Source of the DNA: an uncultured Bacteroidales bacterium
GTDB lineage: Bacteria; Bacteroidota; Bacteroidia; Bacteroidales; F082
Assembly: GCA_937884015.1 (NCBI GenBank)
Contig: CALGBV010000148.1
Coordinates: 1 to 8,936, forward strand
Direction: 5' to 3'
DNA length: 8,936 bases
Positions 1 to 6,974 of this stretch are shown here, in pieces; within the stretch, counting starts at the first letter, position 1; the number at the start of each line of letters is the position of its first letter. Under the pieces are notes generated by a model. That model was not told where the DNA came from. It did no database searches and was given only the letters and a program-made list of their open reading frames with translations. The position numbers and the translations under genes were made by a program.

Positions 1-1675
1 GGCGGGTTATGCCTCAGTCAACAACAGCCATTCGGAATACCTTTCTTTGAATGCCGGCGGCAAACGCTGGTTTGTGAAGGTGAACGGTTCGTATGGTCAC
101 GCCAACGACGTGAAGACACCTGAAGGCATTTTGCCGAATAGCGGCTTCACAACCAATAACTTAGGTGCAAAATTCGGCTTCAAGCCTGCTGAAAATCATC
201 TGCTCAAATTGCAATTCCAGCGTAACTGGTCGACCGATGTAGGCATTCCCGGTGGTGCTGCTTTTGCACCTACGGCTACGGCAAAATACAAGGACATTGG
301 CCGCACGCTTTACAACGGCAGTTATGAAATCACCAACCTTACGGAAAGTTTCAAGTCGTTGAAATTAAATGGTTTCTATCAGTATATCGTGAGAAATGTG
401 GAGATGATTCCGAATTCGGCGCCAACGGTTGTGGTTCAGCTAAATGGCATGACGCAAATCACGGCACCGCAATCGGTTTTGCCGAATGCAACGCACGAGA
501 CTTTTGGTGGACAATTGCAAGGAACTTGGAAGTTTGGTGAGGACAACACATTCATTGCCGGCATCGATGCTTGGCGTCGCAACATTGCTTCAACCCGCAC
601 CAAAAACATTGATATGACGGTAGTTAAACCTACTGGCGACACGGTTGTGAACAAAGTCCGTCGCGTGGAGTCGCCTTTCCCGGAAGCATCTTTTACGAGT
701 GCGGGCATCTTCGCTCAAGATGAAATCCGTTGCCTCAACGACCGCATGACCATCACTTTAGGTGGTCGTTTGGACGGTATTTTCGTGAAAAACGCAATCG
801 GTTACGATGTCGATTCCATCTTCAAAAACGGCGAATTGCAGCCTATGACCACGCAGCGCGTCACTTTTGAGGCTGGAAACGAAAGGGATTTTTCGTGGAG
901 CGCCAACTTAGGCTTGCTTTACAACCTAACCGAAAAGACCGAATTGGTTATGAACATGGCCCGCAGCTATCGTGCCGCTTCCTTGGAAGAGCGTTTCAAA
1001 TACATCGATTTGGGCAGCAAGGTGCAGTTAGGCAACCCGAACCTGAAACCCGAAAAAGGCTATTCCGCCGATTTGGGCATCCGTCATTGGGGCAATAAAT
1101 TCGACTTGCAATTTTCGATTTTCGCCAACCGCCTGACCGATATGATTACCGAAGTGGATGGCGAATTTATCTATCATCTCACCGAAGAAAGCACCTACGA
1201 CACATTGCCGGCTTTGATTTATGCCAATGTCGACAAGGCTTTGCTTTACGGCTGCGATATGAATGTGAATTACGACATTACAGACCATTTGCGCGTCTTT
1301 ATGTCGGGTGCTCTTGTTGTGGGTCGCGATTTGGAAAAACAGGCTTATTTGCCACAGATTCCGCCAATGAATGGCCGTTTGGGCGTGGCCTACAGCAATC
1401 CTAAAATCGGTGCCATCAATCTATCTGTGATGGCGGCTGGTGTCAAGAAGGAAGGCAAAATCGCCGCTGGCGAAAAGCCTACAAAAGGTTATTACCGCCT
1501 CGATTTGACGCTCAATTCAAAGATGTTTGAAATTGGCCGCTGTGGCTTGCAGTTCTTTGGTGGCATAGACAACATTACCAATGTGGCCTACACCAATTTC
1601 TTGTCGACCAACCGCAGCAACATCAACTTTGAACCTGGCCGAAACTTCTATATCAGGGCGAATATCACGTTCTGA
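1..1675 (+). CDS. TonB-dependent outer-membrane receptor, C-terminal part (5' end outside window)
   Basis: Reading frame open from base 2 with no start inside the window; the TTG at 47 is an internal Leu codon, so the gene begins upstream. About 557 codons are visible, all beta-barrel: alternating strands with aromatic girdle residues, an SYRAASLEERF segment (968 onward) followed by GNPNLKPE (1031 onward), and a final strand ending NFYIRANITF with the C-terminal Phe that the BAM machinery recognises. The signal peptide, carboxypeptidase-like domain if any, TonB box and plug lie outside. The protein should import a ligand across the outer membrane using TonB-ExbBD energy. The YRAA/NPNL pair resembles the FRAP/YRAP-NPDL boxes of haem/haemoglobin receptors (for example HmuR), but similar boxes occur in other iron, cobalamin and copper receptors, so the substrate is open. 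No SusD-like partner follows; the downstream gene is convergent. Confidence 0.93.
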   Translation, partial: AGYASVNNSHSEYLSLNAGGKRWFVKVNGSYGHANDVKTPEGILPNSGFTTNNLGAKFGFKPAENHLLKLQFQRNWSTDVGIPGGAAFAPTATAKYKDIGRTLYNGSYEITNLTESFKSLKLNGFYQYIVRNVEMIPNSAPTVVVQLNGMTQITAPQSVLPNATHETFGGQLQGTWKFGEDNTFIAGIDAWRRNIASTRTKNIDMTVVKPTGDTVVNKVRRVESPFPEASFTSAGIFAQDEIRCLNDRMTITLGGRLDGIFVKNAIGYDVDSIFKNGELQPMTTQRVTFEAGNERDFSWSANLGLLYNLTEKTELVMNMARSYRAASLEERFKYIDLGSKVQLGNPNLKPEKGYSADLGIRHWGNKFDLQFSIFANRLTDMITEVDGEFIYHLTEESTYDTLPALIYANVDKALLYGCDMNVNYDITDHLRVFMSGALVVGRDLEKQAYLPQIPPMNGRLGVAYSNPKIGAINLSVMAAGVKKEGKIAAGEKPTKGYYRLDLTLNSKMFEIGRCGLQFFGGIDNITNVAYTNFLSTNRSNINFEPGRNFYIRANITF

Positions 1676-1701
1676 TAACCGCTTCGCAATCTTGACTTAT
1701 T

Positions 1702-1748
1702 ACGTTGAAACTTAGAGGTCCGCTTCTAAGTTTCAACGTTTCTTTTTT
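1702..1748 (+). terminator. Rho-independent terminator of the receptor gene, overlapping the rnr 3' end
   Basis: A perfect 15-bp stem pairs 1702-1716 with 1725-1739 around an 8-base loop (1717-1724), and is followed on the plus strand by a T-rich run (1739-1748, interrupted by one C). It lies 26 bases after the receptor stop. On the minus strand the same stem follows RNase R but is not followed by a T tract, so it is a better terminator for the plus-strand gene. The rnr stop codon (1733-1735) lies inside the right arm. Confidence 0.8.
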
Positions 1749-3928
1749 GTCTTTTTCTTTCCCATCCCGTCATCCAGAATCTCGAAGTCCATCTGGCGCT
1801 TGAACAGGTCGACGGCCTTGATTCTGACCTTCACTTCGTCACCCAACTGAATGACCTTGCCGGTGTCCTCACCAATGACGCGGAAATTGTCTTCGTCGAG
1901 GAAATAATAGTCGCCAGGCAAATCTTCGTAACGCACCATGCCCTCGCACTTGTTGCCTTTCAGTTCGACATAAACGCCCCACTTGCTCACGCCTGAGACC
2001 AAGCCATCAAACACTTGGCCGATTTTGTCCTGCAAGTATTCGGCCTGCTTGAATTTCACCGACTGGCGTTCCATTTCTTCGGCCTGTTTTTCCATGTCGC
2101 TTGAATGCAAGCACATTTCCTCGTATTTCTTCTTGTCGGCAGACGGCTGACCGTCAATCAGATAACGCTCAATCAGGCGGTGAACCATCAGGTCGGGATA
2201 ACGACGGATAGGCGAAGTGAAATGCGTGTAGTAATCGAATGCCAAGCCATAGTGACCGATGTTGTCGGTGGTATAAACGGCCTTTGCCATGGTGCGGACA
2301 GCCACTTGCTCCACCAGATTCTTTTCGCCCTTGCCTTCGACATCTTTAAACAGTTTGTTGTAGGAACTGACCAGTTTCGAGCGCGTGCTGATGTCCATCG
2401 AATAGCCCAAACGCGAAATCAAGAGGATGAACTTGTTCAGTTTCTCAGGATTCGGTTCGTCGTGGACACGGAAGACAAAAGTATGGTTTTTCCACTTGCT
2501 TTGCTTGCCGCCGAAGGTTTCGGCCACCGTGCGGTTGGCCAGCAGCATGAAGTCTTCAATCAGTTCGTGCGACTCGTTTTGCTCACGGATATAAGTATCG
2601 ATAGGTTTCTTGTTTTCGTCGAGAATGAACTTCACTTCTTCCGAATGGAAATTGATGCTACCTGCCGCCATGCGTTTTTCGCGGAGCTTGGTAGCCAGTT
2701 TGTTGAAAGTGAGAATCTCTTCCTTGTAATCGCCATCGCCGCCTTCAATCATAGCCTGAACCTCTTCGTAAGTGTAACGGCGACAGGATTTTATGATGGT
2801 CTTTCCAATCCAACTGTTGTAAATGTTGGCATCATCGTCCATTTCGAAAACGACCGAGAAAGTGAGTTTTTCCTCATCGGGACGCAAGGAACAGACATTG
2901 TTGCACAGCTTTTCGGGCAACATCGGAATAGTCCGGTCGACCAGATAAACCGAAGTGCCGCGGCTCAAAGCCTCCTTGTCGATGGCCGAACCTGGCGTGA
3001 CGTAATGCGAGACATCGGCAATGTGAACGCCCGCTTCCCAATGTCCGTTTTCCAATTTGCGCAGCGAGATGGCATCGTCAAAGTCCTTAGCATCGGCTGG
3101 GTCGATGGTGACGGTGAACACATTGCGGAAATCGCGGCGTTTCCTGATTTCTTCCGCCTTGATTTTCACTGGAATACTTGCCGCTTCCTTTTCAACCTCT
3201 TCAGGAAAATCAATCGGATATTCGTGCGCCGCAAGGATGGATTCCATCTCCACATCGTTTTCTCCAGGCGTGCCCAACACGCGGACGATTTCACCAAACG
3301 GGTTGCCCGAACCGTCAGGCCAATCCACCAAATGAACGATGACTTTCTGTCCGTCTTTAGCACCATTCAGTTCGCCTTTCGGAACGAAAATATCGACTGG
3401 AATCGATTCCATATCTGGCACCACAAACACATAGCCGCGTGTGATGCGCAAGACGCCGACAAAATCGGTATGCTTTCTTTCCAATACCTCAACAATCTCA
3501 CCTTCAGGCTTTTTCTTGTTGCGTTTCGGGAACATCGCCACACGCACGCGGTCGCCATGCAAGGCCTTGCCCGTGTTGTTGGAAGCGATGAAAATGTCTT
3601 CGCCGTCCTCGTCATCCAAAACCACATACGCCTTGCCCGTCGATTTCATATCCACCGTGCCTTCCACATACTGCGTCTTCGGGCCAAATTGCGCCAAGCC
3701 CGCAGCACTCATGACATAGCTGTAAGGTTTTGCTTCGTCAAGCAAACCTTTGTCTTTCAAATCAATAAGGATATTGTAGACCACATCCTTTCCTGCCTGG
3801 TCCTTGATGCCCAGCACTTTGCAGACTTGTTTGTAGTTTTTCGGGCGAAATGGTTCTTCAACAAAGATGCCTAAAATAGCACTTGTAAATGTGCTTAACT
3901 TGTTTTCTATTCTTTTCTTTTTTGCCAT
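1733..3928 (-). CDS. rnr: Ribonuclease R (3'-5' exoribonuclease, RNB family)
   Basis: Complete 731-residue RNase II/R family enzyme that degrades structured RNA processively from the 3' end in the cytoplasm. Visible order: N-terminal winged-helix-like region (about 10-75), two cold-shock/OB domains (about 85-230), RNB catalytic domain (about 265-590), S1 domain (about 637-715) and a basic tail KKKTKKKR. The RNB core holds DPADAKDFDDA, with the four acidic metal ligands at D276, D282, D284 and D285, followed by HIADVSHYV and the TSPIRRYPD signature at 571-579. The helix-turn-helix start and lysine-rich tail favour RNase R over RNase II. The ATG at 3928 begins MAKKKR; no Shine-Dalgarno is visible, as is usual in this phylum. 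It is transcribed alone, divergent from nrdD and convergent with the receptor gene, and its last two codons fall in the receptor's terminator. Confidence 0.97.
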   Translation of the reverse strand: MAKKKRIENKLSTFTSAILGIFVEEPFRPKNYKQVCKVLGIKDQAGKDVVYNILIDLKDKGLLDEAKPYSYVMSAAGLAQFGPKTQYVEGTVDMKSTGKAYVVLDDEDGEDIFIASNNTGKALHGDRVRVAMFPKRNKKKPEGEIVEVLERKHTDFVGVLRITRGYVFVVPDMESIPVDIFVPKGELNGAKDGQKVIVHLVDWPDGSGNPFGEIVRVLGTPGENDVEMESILAAHEYPIDFPEEVEKEAASIPVKIKAEEIRKRRDFRNVFTVTIDPADAKDFDDAISLRKLENGHWEAGVHIADVSHYVTPGSAIDKEALSRGTSVYLVDRTIPMLPEKLCNNVCSLRPDEEKLTFSVVFEMDDDANIYNSWIGKTIIKSCRRYTYEEVQAMIEGGDGDYKEEILTFNKLATKLREKRMAAGSINFHSEEVKFILDENKKPIDTYIREQNESHELIEDFMLLANRTVAETFGGKQSKWKNHTFVFRVHDEPNPEKLNKFILLISRLGYSMDISTRSKLVSSYNKLFKDVEGKGEKNLVEQVAVRTMAKAVYTTDNIGHYGLAFDYYTHFTSPIRRYPDLMVHRLIERYLIDGQPSADKKKYEEMCLHSSDMEKQAEEMERQSVKFKQAEYLQDKIGQVFDGLVSGVSKWGVYVELKGNKCEGMVRYEDLPGDYYFLDEDNFRVIGEDTGKVIQLGDEVKVRIKAVDLFKRQMDFEILDDGMGKKKTKKKR

Positions 3929-4051
3929 AATGTTCTAATTTTTAATGTTTTTTAATCTTTCATGTCAAGCAATTTTCCAATCAGATACAACCCGCACTGC
4001 TTTTCATGAACAAAAACGCAACGCAACGGCCTTTTGTTTCCATTTGCGCTG

Positions 4052-4080
4052 CAAAAATAATCAAATCAAACGAAATCAAA
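4052..4080 (-). promoter_or_regulatory. Candidate Bacteroidetes-type promoter for rnr
   Basis: Read on the minus strand, TATTTTTG (4059-4052) matches the -7 consensus TAnnTTTG exactly, and TTTG (4080-4077) lies 17 bases upstream as a -33 element. It would give a leader of roughly 115 bases before the rnr ATG. The AT-rich background makes chance matches possible. Confidence 0.4.
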
Positions 4081-4126
4081 GGATTAGCATGTTGATAATT
4101 TTGTTGATAAAAAAATTCCGCCGTTT

Positions 4127-4159
4127 TTTGGTGAGGAAAAATGAAAAGATTTACTTTTG
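4127..4159 (+). promoter_or_regulatory. Candidate Bacteroidetes-type promoter for nrdD-nrdG
   Basis: TACTTTTG at 4152-4159 matches the -7 consensus TAnnTTTG exactly, with TTTG at 4127-4130 placed 21 bases upstream as the -33 element. Transcription would start near 4166, leaving a leader of about 70 bases before the nrdD ATG at 4236. Confidence 0.55.
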
Positions 4160-4235
4160 CAGAATGAGTTTTTCCAAAAGAAAAATTCACTCAACTTTCT
4201 GAAAATCAGGGAATATTGTAAAACGAGCACATTTT

Positions 4236-6344
4236 ATGAGCAACGGCGGACTATACATTACCAAAAGAGACGGAAAGGAAGAAGCCTTTTCCGTTGAGAA
4301 GATAAAAATAGCCATTAGCAAGGCTTTTCTGGCATCGGGATTCTATGCCACCGACGAGGATTTGAACTCCATTCTGAGCCGCGTCAGGGTGACCAACGGC
4401 ATGACCGTTGAAGACATCCAGAACCAAGTGGAAACCGCACTGATGGCCGAACAGTATTACACAGTGGCGAAGAATTACATTCTTTACCGCCAAAAGCATA
4501 CTGAAGACCGTGAAATTCACGAGAAAATCGAGTTTTTGAGTAATTACTGCGACGCTTCCAACGCTGCAACAGGTTCGAAATACGATGCCAACGCCAATGT
4601 GGAGAAAAAAAACATTGCCACGCTGATTGGCGAATTGCCCAAGTCGAGTTTCATCCGCATCAACCGCCGCATGCTCACCGACCGCATCAAGGAAGTGTAT
4701 GGTAAAGAATTGGCTGACAGATATATGTATCTGCTCAACAACCACTTTATCTACAAAAATGATGAGACTTCGCTGGCCAATTACTGTGCTTCCATAACCA
4801 TGTATCCTTGGCTTCTGGAAGGCACCAAGTCCATCGGCGGCAATTCCACCGCTCCGACCAACTTGCGCTCGTTCTGCGGCGGATTCATCAACATGGTGTT
4901 CATGGTCTCCTCTCAGCTTTCGGGAGCCTGCGCCACGCCTGAATTCCTGATGTACATGAACTATTTCATCGGCTTGGAATACGGCACCGATTATTATAAG
5001 CGCGCCGATGAGGTGGTCGACTATTCCTTGAAAAAGCGCACCATCGACAAAGTCATCACCGATTGCTTCCAGCAGATTGTCTACTCGCTCAACCAGCCTG
5101 CCGGTGCCCGCAATTACCAGTCGGTGTTCTGGAATATAGCCTACTACGACAAAAATTATTTTGAATCGTTGTTCGGCAACTTCTATTTCCCTGACGGCAC
5201 AAAACCCGATTGGGAATCACTGAGTTGGCTGCAAAAACGCTTCATGAAATGGTTCAACGCCGAGCGTCAGCGTGCTGTGTTGACTTTCCCGGTCGAAACC
5301 ATGGCTTTGCTCTCGAAAGACGGTGATGTCATCGATACGGAATGGGGCGATTTCACGGCTGAGATGTATGCCGAAGGCCATTCGTTCTTCACTTATTTGA
5401 GCGATAACGCCGATTCGCTGTCGTCGTGCTGCCGCCTGCGCAACGAAATCCAGGACAATGGTTTCAGCTACACTTTGGGTGCTGGTGGCGTTTCCACCGG
5501 TTCAAAGAGCGTGCTGACCATCAACTTGAACCGCTGCATCCAGTATGCCGTGCGCAACAACATGCACTATCTCACTTTCTTGGAGGAAATCGTCGACCTC
5601 TGCCACAAAGTGCAAATCTGCTACAACGAAAATCTGAAAAACCTGCTGAACAAAGGCATGCTGCCGCTGTTCGATGCCGGCTACATCAACATTGCGCGCC
5701 AATACCTCACCATCGGTGTGAACGGCTTGGTGGAAGCTGCCGAATTCATGAAGATTCAGATTACGGATAATCCTGATTATGAGAAATTCGTGCAGGATAT
5801 CTTAGGCTTGATTGAAACCTACAACAGGAAATACCGCTCCAAGGAACTGATGTTTAACTGCGAAATGATTCCTGCCGAAAACGTAGGCGTGAAGCACGCC
5901 AAATGGGACAAGGAAGACGGTTATGAAGTCCACCGCGACTGCTACAACAGCTATTTCTACATCGTGGAAGACCCGAACACCAACGTCCTTGACAAATTCC
6001 GTCTGCATGGCGAAAAATACATCAAGCATCTGACTGGCGGATCGGCCCTGCACATGAATCTGGAAGAGCATTTGAGCCAGGCGCAATACCGCCAACTGCT
6101 GAGAGTGGCCGCTCGCGAAGGCTGCAACTATTTTACTTTCAACATTCCGAACACCATCTGCAACGACTGCGGACACATCGACAAGCGCTATCTGAAGGAA
6201 TGTCCGCATTGCCACAGCCACAATGTCGATTACCTGACCCGCATCATCGGCTATCTGAAGCGCATCAGCAACTTCTCCGAAGCACGCCAAGAGGAAGCCA
6301 ACCGCAGGTATTATGACAAAAGGAATAGCGAATGCTTGAATTAA
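4236..6344 (+). CDS. nrdD: Anaerobic (class III) ribonucleoside-triphosphate reductase, glycyl-radical subunit
   Basis: Complete 702-residue NrdD that reduces ribonucleoside triphosphates to dNTPs without oxygen. An ATP-cone occupies about residues 5-90 (YITKRDGKEEAFSVEKIKIAI and onward); in this family it senses ATP/dATP to set overall activity. The body is the ten-stranded barrel with the paired cysteines SSCCRLRNE (C398, C399), where the catalytic thiyl cysteine is expected. The C-terminal end has a zinc site from two CxxC pairs (C642/C645 and C656/C659) and then TRIIGYL, in which G672 (codon 6249-6251) is the expected glycyl-radical residue. The ATG at 4236 starts just before the ATP-cone and has no Shine-Dalgarno. 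The activase nrdG follows 73 bases downstream, consistent with an operon from the promoter at 4127-4159. All key residues appear intact. Confidence 0.97.
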   Translation: MSNGGLYITKRDGKEEAFSVEKIKIAISKAFLASGFYATDEDLNSILSRVRVTNGMTVEDIQNQVETALMAEQYYTVAKNYILYRQKHTEDREIHEKIEFLSNYCDASNAATGSKYDANANVEKKNIATLIGELPKSSFIRINRRMLTDRIKEVYGKELADRYMYLLNNHFIYKNDETSLANYCASITMYPWLLEGTKSIGGNSTAPTNLRSFCGGFINMVFMVSSQLSGACATPEFLMYMNYFIGLEYGTDYYKRADEVVDYSLKKRTIDKVITDCFQQIVYSLNQPAGARNYQSVFWNIAYYDKNYFESLFGNFYFPDGTKPDWESLSWLQKRFMKWFNAERQRAVLTFPVETMALLSKDGDVIDTEWGDFTAEMYAEGHSFFTYLSDNADSLSSCCRLRNEIQDNGFSYTLGAGGVSTGSKSVLTINLNRCIQYAVRNNMHYLTFLEEIVDLCHKVQICYNENLKNLLNKGMLPLFDAGYINIARQYLTIGVNGLVEAAEFMKIQITDNPDYEKFVQDILGLIETYNRKYRSKELMFNCEMIPAENVGVKHAKWDKEDGYEVHRDCYNSYFYIVEDPNTNVLDKFRLHGEKYIKHLTGGSALHMNLEEHLSQAQYRQLLRVAAREGCNYFTFNIPNTICNDCGHIDKRYLKECPHCHSHNVDYLTRIIGYLKRISNFSEARQEEANRRYYDKRNSECLN

Positions 6345-6352
6345 ATGAGAAT

Positions 6353-6400
6353 ACGAGGCCACGGGAACGCGAGGTCGCGAGACCCCGAGACCTCGACATC
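6353..6400. repeat. Six tandem degenerate 8-base units in the nrdD-nrdG spacer
   Basis: The spacer divides into consecutive octamers acgaggcc, acgggaac, gcgaggtc, gcgagacc, ccgagacc and tcgacatc, with approximate consensus NCGAGRCC. Because the unit contains both CGAG and GACC it can also fold: CGAGGTC (6370-6376) pairs with GACCTCG (6389-6395), and GGTC-GCGA-GACC (6373-6384) is an alternative hairpin with a GNRA-type loop. It is much more GC-rich than other intergenic DNA here. An 8-base period is not codon-like, so it is unlikely to be coding. It ends 17 bases before the nrdG ATG. Confidence 0.65.
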
Positions 6401-6417
6401 AAAAAGTCCATTTTTTT

Positions 6418-6909
6418 ATGCTGAAATACGCAAATTTCGATATCGTTTTTCAAGAAGTGCCCGACGAGGTAACGCTTGCCATAAATATTACCAACTGTCC
6501 GAACCATTGCGTGGGCTGCCACAGCCCCTATCTCTGGGAAGACAAGGGAACCGTTTTAGACCGCGATGAACTTGACCAGCTTATCAAGAAATACGCATCC
6601 GGCATCACTTGTGTCTGCTTCATGGGCGGCGACGCATCGCCTTACGATGTGGAAAGCCTTGCCATGTATCTGAAAAGCCAGCATCCGTGCCTCAAGGCAG
6701 GCTGGTATTCGGGCAAAAACGAACTGCCGAATGCTTTCCACGATGAGGTTTTCGATTACATCAAATTAGGCCGCTACGATGCCAAATACGGCCCTTTGGA
6801 CTCACCTACCACCAACCAGCGCATGATGAAACGTCTGGCCGACGGACGCGTCAAGGACATTACGGAAAGGTTCAGAAGCAAAAAACAGGAATCAACAAAA
6901 CAGCAATAA
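6418..6909 (+). CDS. nrdG: Anaerobic ribonucleotide reductase activating protein (radical SAM)
   Basis: Complete 163-residue activase. The radical-SAM cluster motif CPNHCVGC gives C27, C31 and C34 (CxxxCxxC) for the 4Fe-4S cluster that cleaves S-adenosylmethionine and makes the glycyl radical on NrdD. FMGGDA (68-73) is the glycine-rich SAM-binding segment typical of NrdG, and the short length matches the family. The ATG at 6418 directly precedes MLKYANFDIVFQEVPDEV, the usual NrdG N-terminus; it sits after a T7 run with no Shine-Dalgarno. It follows nrdD by 73 bases and is probably co-transcribed with it. The tail after about residue 150 (KKQESTKQQ) is hydrophilic and unremarkable. Confidence 0.95.
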   Translation: MLKYANFDIVFQEVPDEVTLAINITNCPNHCVGCHSPYLWEDKGTVLDRDELDQLIKKYASGITCVCFMGGDASPYDVESLAMYLKSQHPCLKAGWYSGKNELPNAFHDEVFDYIKLGRYDAKYGPLDSPTTNQRMMKRLADGRVKDITERFRSKKQESTKQQ

Positions 6910-6912
6910 ACA

Positions 6913-6957
6913 AAAAATCCCGTGCGTAGGCAGCTTGCTGCAACACACGGAATTTTT
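6913..6957 (-). terminator. Hairpin terminator between convergent nrdG and the wlbA-like gene
   Basis: A 15-base arm at 6913-6927 pairs with 6943-6957, with a second inner stem GCAG/CTGC (6930-6933 with 6938-6941) around a CTTG loop. T runs lie at the outer ends on both strands, so it can act in both directions. The two imperfect positions (6919/6951 and 6925/6945) are C-A mismatches in plus-strand RNA but G-U wobbles in minus-strand RNA, so the stem is continuous only for the transcript of the dehydrogenase gene. Confidence 0.78.
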
Positions 6958-6974
6958 AGATAAATGCTAAAATC

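Larger units (their letters stand above)
3929..4235. other. Divergent intergenic control region between rnr and nrdD
   Basis: This 307-base AT-rich stretch separates the starts of rnr (minus) and nrdD (plus). It holds one promoter candidate for each direction and a direct repeat GTTGATAA at 4091-4098 and 4103-4110 (12-base period) between them. No convincing gene: the short frames on both strands here have no recognisable product. I saw no tRNA, NrdR box or riboswitch-like fold. Confidence 0.6.

Noticed and set aside
47..49. TTG as start of the TonB receptor frame
   Set aside because: The frame is open to base 2 with barrel-like sequence, and a receptor needs a signal peptide and plug before this point.
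2105..3874. A 589-codon open frame on the plus strand opposite rnr
   Set aside because: It lies wholly antisense to a well-conserved RNase R and its translation shows no recognisable domain. Long antisense frames are common opposite GC-balanced coding sequence.
4091..4110. FNR-type site upstream of nrdD
   Set aside because: The TTGAT elements are in direct orientation, not the inverted TTGAT-N4-ATCAA arrangement.
4251..4745. Minus-strand open frame of 164 codons inside nrdD
   Set aside because: Antisense to the conserved ATP-cone and following region; composition is that of a shadow frame.
5802..6362. Minus-strand open frame of 186 codons across the nrdD end
   Set aside because: Antisense to the zinc and glycyl-radical end of nrdD, with no family features of its own.
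6345..6569. ATG immediately after the nrdD stop opening a 74-codon plus frame
   Set aside because: It runs through the 8-base repeat and then overlaps nrdG in another frame; its Arg/Ser-rich translation is a by-product of the repeat.
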